A stretch of 64,000 bases of DNA from Puccinia triticina (lineage: Eukaryota > Basidiomycota > Pucciniomycetes > Pucciniales > Pucciniaceae). Made by a program: the position numbers and the translations under genes. Of the stretch, positions 56,298-64,000 are shown one piece after another. The notes under the pieces were generated by a model. It worked only from the letters and a program-made list of their open reading frames with translations, was not told the DNA's origin and did not search any database. How positions within the stretch are numbered: position 1 is the stretch's first letter; every line of letters starts with the position of its first letter. Location: contig NC_070569.1 of NCBI RefSeq assembly GCF_026914185.1, positions 4,588,001 through 4,652,000 of the forward strand, in the 5' to 3' direction.

Positions 56298-57481
56298 CAC
56301 CAGGAAAAAAAAATAGTCACTTGATGGCAAGTGACATGATGCAGCTTTGGTTTCTGCTCCAGAGCTACTCAAGCGCTGCTCCAAGTCTGCTCCACCAGAA
56401 CTTGTAGAGCTTGCAGGACTGCACCAGAGCACTCAATGTGGCACAGTCAGCTGATCCTAATTTTTTCCCAGGAACAGCTGATGCTCATCATAAGATGAGC
56501 AGTAGGCATTGACTGAGCCTGGGCCAAAGCTGAGCATTGGCTGAGCCTGGGCCACAGCTGAGCATTGGATATTCCAAGCCTGAAACAAATCCAAGTGTCA
56601 GCTGGACCAAGAATATTCCAAATCTGAGCATCAGCTTAGCCAACAATGGTCCAAAGCTGAGCATCATCTCGGAAAAGGCTTGTGCAGAGCTTAGGATCAG
56701 CTGGGACAATACTGTTCCAAAGATTAACACCAGCTGGGCCAAAAATTTTCAAAAGCTGAGCATTGGCTGAGCCAATGCTGGTACAAAGCTGAGCATTGGC
56801 TGAGCCAAGGCTGTTCCAAAGCTGAGTATCAGATTTTTTGAGACTATTCAAAAGATTAATATCACCTGAGCCAAGGCTGTTCCACAGCTGAGCATCAGCT
56901 GAGCCAAGGCTGGTCCACAGCTGAGCATCCGCTGAGGCAAGGCTAGTCCACAGCTGAGCATCAGCTGAGCCAAGGCTGGTCCACAGCTGAGCATTGTCTT
57001 AGCCAAGGTTGGTCCACAGCTGAGCATCAGCTGAGCCAAGGCTGGTCCACAGATGAGCATAAGCTGCTCAGGAGTGGTCAGACTCAGAATCTGAGCATTG
57101 GCTGGGCCGAGATTTATCCAAAGCTGAAAATCAGCTGAGCCAATACTGGTCCAAAGCTGAGCATTGGCTGGGCCAATGATAGTCCTAATCTGAGTCTAAG
57201 CTGAGCCATGACTGGAATAAAACTGAAAATAAGCTGGGCCAGGACTGGTTCTGATCTGGGAAACAAAGCTGAGCATGAGCTGGGCACCAAAGCTGAGCAT
57301 AAGCTGGGAGCTAAAGCTGAGTATCAGCTGACCAGAAATGGGGATCAGTGGTGCCCAGCAAAAACTGAGGATCTCCTGTGGAAATTCTTAAACTGGTTAG
57401 ATGGTGGGTAGATGGTGGGTAGCCTGCTGGAGCTGGCATGATGTCACTTGTCATCAAGTGACTATTTTTTTTTTCCTGGTG
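56298..57481. mobile_element. Satellite-cored inverted-repeat element D (1184 bp)
   Basis: Inverted repeats of about 50 bp start CACCAGG, an A-run, then 'tagtcacttgatg'; the right end is the complement. Target duplication TAT at 56295-56297 and 57482-57484. Removing the element with one TAT restores the Copia 3 frame around 'SLYMYKRGTDFQ'. The interior (about 56490-57330) is a degenerate satellite of about 33 bp built on 'gctgagcatcagctgagcca' and 'aggctggtccaca'. Confidence 0.92.
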
Positions 57482-58467
57482 TATGTACAAACGCGGAACT
57501 GATTTTCAATAATATGGTTACACGTGGACAATGGACTGGCAGTGGCAACAAATCAAGCTCTTTTGGACGACTTGCAAATGGGGATGCAGAAGGACATGAA
57601 CATCAAATGGACAAACGGGGTGAAGAGGCTAGTGGGTTTGAACATTGTTGATGCAGAAGGCAAGGTGTTAATGGATAAGACGTGGCTGGCGGAACAGATA
57701 ATCAAGGACTATCAATGACCAGCTCACCCTTGCCAGAGCACCCTCCCAGATGATGCGCTTGAAATCAACACATTTGAACCGGTTTCTCCGACGGACTATA
57801 GGTCAATAGTGGGATCACTGATGTATCTGGCAGGTGGAACGCGACCAGACCTGTCTTACGGGGTAAACCTGCTAGCTTGATACAGCAATAATCCTTCAGA
57901 GCAACATTGGGCGGATCTAGACTATCTCATCAGCTATCTCAAACAGTCAGCTGAGACTCAATTGGTCTTTAGTAATTGAGGAGACTCCCTAGATCTATGG
58001 CCAGATGCAAATTGGGGCGGCAAACAAAAACTGTCCACATCCGGTTTTGTCATAAAATGCCTTGGTATTTCAGTTGCATGGGGTGCAAAACACCAAACAG
58101 TTGTAGCTATCTTGACCTGTGTGGCCAAATATATAGCTCTGTCCGAAGGTGCTCAACAACTGGCGGGAATTTTGATCCTCCTCAAAGACATTGATCACAT
58201 TATCCCATTGAACATCTACTGCGACAACCAAGTGGCTATCCTTATTGCTGGCAACAACGTGTCTAAGAAAAAAACATGCTACCTCACTTGCGCATTCTAC
58301 TTTATCAATGACTTTGTGCAGGAAAACCAGATCCAAATTGTGTGGACAAACACCAACGTACAACCAGCAAGCAGACATCTTCACCAAGAAACTTGGACCC
58401 AACAAAATTGAGGACACAATCAAGAAGTTGGGCCTACGGCGGTGAAGTTTGCATTCTTGGGGGGGGG

Positions 58468-58588
58468 ATTAGAGTTAGGGGTAGCCAAGAGTGCAAACAG
58501 AGCTAGTACATAGTTGTATGCGCACGTAACTTAGTTCATCATCATCCTAGACCTAGTTACTGCGGCGCTCTACTTGTACATAGTCTAT
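58468..58588 (+). repeat. Truncated 3' LTR of Copia 3
   Basis: A G-run (polypurine tract) at 58459-58467 precedes 'attagagttaggggtagcc', which matches the LTR at 62935-63323 in the opposite orientation for about 120 bp, to 'tgtacatagtcta'. It is cut there by element E. Confidence 0.85.
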
Positions 58589-60323
58589 CACAATTGGATG
58601 AAAACTTTCTGGTAGAGCCTTAAAAAAATCTTGCTGGTCCCCCTTTGGGCCATAAAATCAACACCAGAAATGTCCGCCAGAAAATTTAAACCATTTCTGG
58701 TGGTCCAAAATGGACCATAAAAATTTAGAGAATCCAATTGACAAACTCTACCCACTGGCGGTGCACCCCTTCCAATGACCAACAAAGCATCAATTGGAAT
58801 ACATACATACACACAAGGAAACCCACCCCACTCAATAACCGGCCTGGTCATCAAGGGCACACCACTCAATGACTGACCGGGCCATCAAGTGGATAAAAAC
58901 TCTACTCCCACTCCACTTGATGACCAACCATCATCAAGGGGATACGCATGACCGGACCGGGTCATCAAGACACATCACTTGATGACCAGGACCGGGAAAT
59001 TGAGACACATCACTTGATATACACATCACTCAATGACCCGGTAGACCAGACCCGGTCATGGAGTGGCACTCCAGTCCAATTGATGAACCTGATGTGGTGG
59101 CCAGATGGGTACAGGGCCTCAAGATCATCAAAATCTTCAAGTCAGCAAGATCAGCACCCTCACCAGCAAGAACTTTCAGCCTCAAGATCCTCAACTTAAA
59201 GTATCCTCAAGATCCAAGACATCAAGAACCTTTCCAATTTCATCAAGATACTCATTGATTTGATTCATACATCTTTTCATCAGTTTGTTATTTACTTGTT
59301 CATTTACTATTCCTTCTCATTTTTATCCTCATCCCTCCGGTCTCTTTTCCTTTCTTGGTCCTAACACATGAGTCATGTGGGTTTATTTCATCTTTTTTGT
59401 TTTATTTCTTCTCTTATGTTGGTTGTTGTTGTGTTGTGTTTTCTTTTCTCTCCTTGTGGTGTTGTTTTGTAGTTAGAGATGTGATGACATGTCCTGTGAC
59501 ATGTCACTCCCCAGAGTCCAAGTTCGAGTTCAAACTTGGAGGATGGGACGGCATGGACTTGCTCTGATCCACAAGGAATTCCATCACATTTCTGATCCAC
59601 TGGAGTGGCAGTATCCCCAGCACTTTCCTGATCCTTGGCCAAGTGGCCCATATCCCTCTCATCTTGATCATCACCGGCAGTATCCCCAGCATTCTTTCCT
59701 GATTCTTCTCTCATCTTTTCATCCACCAAACCCGCCAACGGTATTCCATCCCCGTCATCTCTCAAAAATCCACCCTTAACGCTATCACATTTTGATCCTC
59801 ATCTCATTTGCCGGACCACCACAAGGGCAGCCTCAACAGCACTCATCATTGAGTGATGTTTATCCACTCAATGAGCCGGATCCCGGTCATCAAGTGATGT
59901 GTCTCAATGACCTGGTCTGGTCTACAGGGTCATCAAGTGATGTGTATATCCACTCAATGACCCAGATCCCGGTCATTGAGTGATGTGTCTTGATGACCTG
60001 GTCCGGTCATCAAGTGATGTTTATCCACTCAATGACCCGGTCCGTTCATTGAGTGTTTATCTATGGTGTGTACTCCAATTGATGGCCAGTGGTGACCAGC
60101 CATGGAATGGAGTGTATCAACTCAATGACCAATCAATAGTGGTCATTGGTTGCAAGTTGTATGGGTTATAGTGTTGATGGTGGGTCATGAGACCTGGGAA
60201 CCAGTTTGTTTCCATTGGTGAGCCAGCTGTAAATTTTTCTGGTGGGTTGCTTCTGGTGGCCTAAATTTATCTTAATTTCAATTTGTGCAGTGTGTTAAAA
60301 ATTTCTGGTGAAATCCAATTGTG
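58589..60323. mobile_element. Satellite-cored inverted-repeat element E (1735 bp)
   Basis: Starts CACAATTGGATG and ends with a complement (CATCCAATTGTG-like with small changes). Both arms contain 'tttctggtgg' repeats near the ends and hairpin arrays of the 'cactcaatgaccgg' type (58780-59090 and 59850-60150). The middle (about 59100-59800) holds a C/T-rich repeat with the hairpin motif at 59507-59555, shared with 46.2 and 49.9 kb, possibly a nested insert. No target duplication: the left flank is a Copia 3 LTR and the right flank is Copia 4 integrase. Confidence 0.7.
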
Positions 60324-60339
60324 AACCCCCCTAATCAGC

Positions 60340-62901
60340 TGGGCATCCTGAGCACGCTTGTCAAGTTTGTCACAATGTTCTTTAGGCACCAGGATGATTG
60401 CTGCCGCTCCAAATGGATACATTTTGTTGGGATCCACTTCTATGCCATGTAACTGGGTTATTGGTGCATCCAGTACTTTGCTGTTTGGGATCCTGTTGTG
60501 GATTTACAACACTGCCTGGTACACAAAACTTCAGAAGTGCTTAGGGAGTCCACTCTTGTGCAGCATTGTGCAAGCCATATCCCCAAGTGTCTGATTCACA
60601 CTCTCCGCCTCACTGTTTTGCTCAAGGGAGTACGGAGTTACCGGAGCATATTTGATGCCAGTTGGCTTGAGGAGCTTTTAGAGTGTACCAGTGTATTCAG
60701 GGGTGTTGTCTATCCAAATGTGCTTAGGGTATTGTCCAACAGTCGTCTTGATGTTTTCAATCCACTCCATTATTTGTGTTGCAACTTGATCTCTGCTGGT
60801 CAGGATTTCTGTCCAGATATAGGTTGTCATGTGATCTCTCAATGTCAGAAGATAGCACTTTCCCAAAAGATCGTATGGGAACGGTCCTGCAACATCAGAT
60901 ACCAGGAGCTCTAAGGGTTCATCTTGCGGGATTAGAGAGTTTGACCCAGGAGACTTCTTGTCAGGAGCCTTTGATTTTGCACATTGGTCTCAGAAGAATG
61001 ATTTCCATTTCTTCTTCTCAAGTTCATAGGGGAAATGAATCCTCAGATATTTCCTCACAACCTCTTCCGAGATGTGAACCAGACGCCGGTGCCATAGATA
61101 AAGATCAAATGACGGAGTTGATGTGATTTTATTTATTTCAAAGACTTCACAACACATAGCTATGTACCAACAAAAGTTTTGGAAGTGGGTGATAAAGGAA
61201 ATATTTGATGGGCTAATGAGGGTAGCCGTTTGTCCCAAGAAGCTGAGGGGCCATCCAGAATCCGTCAAACAACCAACTGAAAGGATCAGACCATTGACGC
61301 CGGGGCAATGGTAGATGTCTTTGATTTCAATTGGACCCTTTGATGTATTGATCTTCACCCAACCCTTGAATCTGAAGACAACAGTACAGTTAGCGACTGC
61401 AAGTGAGATTTCCCTTGGTGTTGCTAGCTCTTCTTTTGTGATGAACATGTGGAGATTGCCACTCACATGTGTCAAGGCGCCTGAGTCAAGTAAGACCTTG
61501 CCGTCATTGACTTTGGGCACATCAAGTTGTCGCACACAGTTGCGGGGAAAAGAGGGTCAGTTTGGGGGGATGAGATTGAGATGGGCCTGGTTGTGATCCA
61601 CTGGCGGTGCTCCAATCACTTTTGTGTTGACTTTGTCCCAGAATGCAATGCAATTGTTGTACCAATGGCCCAATTGGTTGCAGTAATGGTAGATATTGCC
61701 ATATTGCTCCTTGAGATGTTTGATTGGGGCCTGTCCACAAAACCTGGCCGCCTTCTTGGTTAATAGATTAGGAGATCAAGGATCTTGTTGGAGCGCAGTT
61801 GGTGTTGTTGTTCAGGGCACACTTGTGGGGAGGAGCATACCAAGGTTGAGGGGGCCGCATTGCATGGAATCAAGATCCATTATTGCTTGGCTGCGCAGTG
61901 ATCTTGTTCTTGTTCTTACTAGAAGCCACTTGAATGACCGTTGTAACATTACTCAAGGTTGGTTTCTCAATAGCTTCCAATTTTTGATCAACTGTGAACT
62001 CAAACGTTTGAACATCAACACCGAATGGGGCAACAAAGGTTGATTGAAGTAACAGACCACTGAGTTTGTCCGCAGTGACCTTGTGTTGAAGGAGTTCTGC
62101 CATCACCCCACTCCATTTTGCCACTGAAACTTTGCTACCAGGTGATTTTTTGGCTGCCAAAGTCAGGATCTGTTCAGCAAGGGACAGTTTGTGGTGTTGG
62201 TCCAATTGACTGCATTTGATCTTGAGCAGTTGGAAGATTTCCCAAGGCTCTTCAGTATTGGTCCTGTTCACTATTGCCAACAGGTCTGGCTTGATGGTGG
62301 CCCTGAACAATTGAGAGATGTTATCCCGTTTGTCGCCAATTCAATTGGCAAAGTTCTTCTCTTTTGCAGTGAAATTATCAACCTGAAACACATGCCAAAG
62401 GGTCCTGTTGATCTCTTTCTCCCAGATCTGAAAGAAAACGTCGTTGTAGTCTAGCTTGGAAGACTGGGGATTGGTGACCGAATGGGTTCCAAGGGGGTCT
62501 TTACAGAAGGCACGGATGACTAGTTCTGCATGAGAGATGGTGGAGGAGGTAGCAGTTCCAGGATGGGGGAGCTGCAGTTTGAGACAATTGAGTTCCTCGC
62601 AGAGAGCCGTGAAATATTCTGTGGTGGGGTTGGCCATCTCGACGTCTTGGATCCTGTTGAAGGCTTGTTGTTGTTGTTCAGATCTTTGTGTAAATATTCT
62701 GTCAACTTCCTGCTGGTGTAGTTTTTGATTATCTTCTAATTTGTTGAGGTGTCTTTCTCTTTCTTTTTGTTCTTCTTCTTCTTCTTGATCTTGCTTTTCT
62801 TTTGCTTCTTTCTGATGTTTCTCCAAATTTGCTTGATGATCAAAATGCTTGCTACTTCCAGGACCTCCACCCGAGTCTTTTTCAACGCTAAGGAGGATCA
62901 A
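60340..62901 (-). pseudogene. Copia 4 gag-protease-integrase, several stops
   Basis: Minus strand from 62901. Gag begins with a Glu/Lys/Gln coiled coil ('KHQKEAKEKQDQEEEEEQKE') and continues after a TGA at 62341 as 'LFRATIKPDLLAIV' to 'ASSKNKNKITAQPS'. A zinc knuckle 'CHYCNQLGHWYNNC', protease 'VLLDSGALTHVSG', pre-integrase 'YLWHRRLVHISEEVV', and integrase pieces ('VSDVAGPFPYDL', 'WIDNTPEYTG', 'LEQNSEAESVNQT') follow, ending 'KLDKRAQDAQLI' at the border with element E. RT and RNase H are absent. Multiple in-frame stops and shifts show it is old. It closely parallels Copia 1 and 3. Confidence 0.9.
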
Positions 62902-62934
62902 GTACCCTGAGCCGCTTAGAGCTGGCTTTTAACC

Positions 62935-63323
62935 TATAAGAATGTGAACCTGACGATAAGGAACCCGTCGCGTCAGCACAGGCGCGGCACAGGTTATATT
63001 GACTCCAAACTCGGTAAAGAGAGAGAAAAGGAGCCGGTACCCAGCACTGCCGGCAGTAGACTATTATGGTGTTCAAAGTTGGTTTGCATAATTTTATGCA
63101 TGCATAAATCATAAAATCATGAAATTGTTTTTGCAGGGGATATGACTGTCTGATTATGTAATACAAAATTTCCTCAATAAAATTATGCAAACCAAATTTG
63201 AACACCATATATGTACAAGTAGAGCGCTGCAGTAACTAGGTCTAGGATGATGATGAACAGTTACGCGTGCATACAGCTATGTACTAGCTCTATTTGTACT
63301 TTTGGCTACCCCTAACTCTAACA
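62935..63323 (-). repeat. 5' LTR of Copia 4, carrying a MITE
   Basis: In coding orientation it starts TGTTAGAGTTAGG and ends CTTATA, then GGTTAAAAGCC, the same post-LTR sequence as Copia 1. Without the 141-bp MITE the LTR is about 246 bp. The same LTR family is found truncated at 58468 and 49205. Confidence 0.88.
63067..63207. mobile_element. MITE (TGGTGTTCAAAGTTGG family), copy B
   Basis: 141 bp, ends TGGTGTTCAAAGTTGG and diverged complement, flanked by TA (63065-63066, 63208-63209). It matches the 177-bp copy at 24677 except for an internal deletion of about 36 bp near its right arm. Confidence 0.88.
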
Positions 63324-64000
63324 AATTAGTCGCACACAAGGGGTGTCTTTTGATGCCCTGATGTGGCAATAAGGAGCGGCCTGGGGAGGCGTCTAACTTA
63401 ACTAAGTCCCACCCTCCTACAGGTGGAGTGGTAAAACACTGGTCGCATTGCGCCGACCGGAGGGAGGGACTTACAGGCTGACAGCATTTGGTTTTTTGGT
63501 GGGGACTTTTTTAAAACTGCTCTCACCTGCTCTCACTCATCCATTTCCTGTCCAATTTCATTATTGTTTGGATTTCCATGATGACCAAAGTCTTCTTTAT
63601 CCATGTACTATACCCACCTATCCCCAACCTGTCTTCTTGATCTGCAATGTCCCTTGTAACATCATGAGTTTTGGATTCTGTACAGTGTGAACTTTGTAAC
63701 ATAGGATGAAGCAGACCACAGATATTAGTCACAAAAAATGGATCTGAGGGGTTCTGAAGGCCTCAAAAAATTCAGAAAAATTTGGAGAGATTCTCCTTGA
63801 TCTTGGGAATCTTTTGTTCCCCCAAACCTTTGCTGCCCAATGGGAAAGGGTGAAGCCAGAACCATTTGAAAAAAGACATAGTTCTGATTCTGTCAGCCCA
63901 AAATTGGACATTGGGTGTAAGTCCCTCCTTCGGAGGGTCCCGGCGGGACAGTGTCCCCCCTCAAATAGAGAGACTTTGTTAAGTAAGGGAGGGCGCGGGG
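63324..64000. other. No supported gene; short inverted repeat
   Basis: 'ggagggacttac' near 63463 and its complement 'gtaagtccctcc' near 63917 lie in partly matching inverted contexts of about 18 bp, possible ends of a small element of about 470 bp. No gene recognised, and the window ends inside GC-rich repeat-like sequence. Confidence 0.4.

Larger units (their letters stand above)
49378..58442 (+). pseudogene. Copia 3 pol fragments (late integrase to RNase H), five blocks
   Basis: Related to Copia 1. Block 1, 49378-49490: 'GGGWLFWSPSKNRIIHSTAV' and 'FPEFVNLPI'. Block 2, about 51250-51370: 'KAQIPKEPAQDQLNTVLNQI' and 'LKLGKEPTNVVH'. Block 3, 52451-52863: RT start, 'WRTAAEYEADIFDSLEVWEP' to 'FKFPMATFDIS'. 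Block 4, 56091-56297: 'AYLYSLIEEEVYVQPPVEI', 'MYGTKQAARCWWKLF', 'FLASELE'. Block 5, 57482-58442: 'WLHVDNGLAVATNQALLDDL', 'LWPDANWGGKQKLST', 'KYIALSEGAQQLAG'. Blocks are separated by other elements, and removing each element plus one target copy rejoins the frame at 51370/52454, 52863/56096 and 56297/57485. Several stops also occur, so it was old before some insertions. Everything 5' of late integrase is missing. Confidence 0.88.

Overview
The window looks like a repeat-dominated piece of a filamentous basidiomycete genome, most likely a rust fungus (Pucciniales). The evidence is small GT-AG introns (66-99 bp), fungal Ty1/Copia, hAT, Tc1-like and PIF/Harbinger relics, a VAC8 fragment, a short secreted effector-like protein, and almost no intact host genes. 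The taxonomic call is inference; I could not run a search.

Layout. 1-2.8 kb: no gene, then a tandem duplication in which the second copy lacks a GT-AG intron. 2.8-7.7 kb: a TA-flanked MITE and a Tc1/IS630-like transposase relic split by a 3.47-kb hAT element with an 8-bp target duplication. 8.1-9.5 kb: a broken two-exon gene running into a retroelement RNase H domain. 10.5-12.2 kb: a Harbinger-type element carrying only its Myb-like gene. 13.1-18.1 kb: a Copia element (341-bp LTRs, TSD AAGCT). 18.5 kb: the best host gene, a 65-residue predicted secreted protein. 19.2-20.3 kb: a 1.16-kb near-palindrome made of smaller hairpins. 22.8-27.1 kb: a broken host-type gene split by a non-autonomous hAT element carrying three MITEs. 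28.3-35.1 kb: a VAC8 pseudogene split by a second Copia (754-bp LTRs). 36.8-38.3 kb: a host-type gene split by a satellite-cored transposon. 39-43.7 kb: a tRNA-like sequence, a hairpin array and two solo LTRs. 44.7-45.9 kb: another satellite-cored inverted-repeat element. 49-63.3 kb: a deep nest in which parts of two related Copia elements (one plus, one minus) are interrupted by three satellite-cored elements and by a very young gag-only LTR element.

The recurring theme is a set of short (0.85-1.7 kb) non-coding elements. Each begins and ends with inverted repeats starting CAC; three have exact 3-bp target duplications, a fourth has one if an extra base is allowed, and the fifth has none. 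Each is filled with its own tandem or inverted array. Two insertions can be checked independently, because removing the element plus one TSD restores the Copia reading frame. I interpret them as CACTA-like non-autonomous elements that carry different satellite cores. Nearly everything coding is transposon-derived and disabled by few mutations; the only apparently intact host gene is the secreted protein at 18.5 kb.
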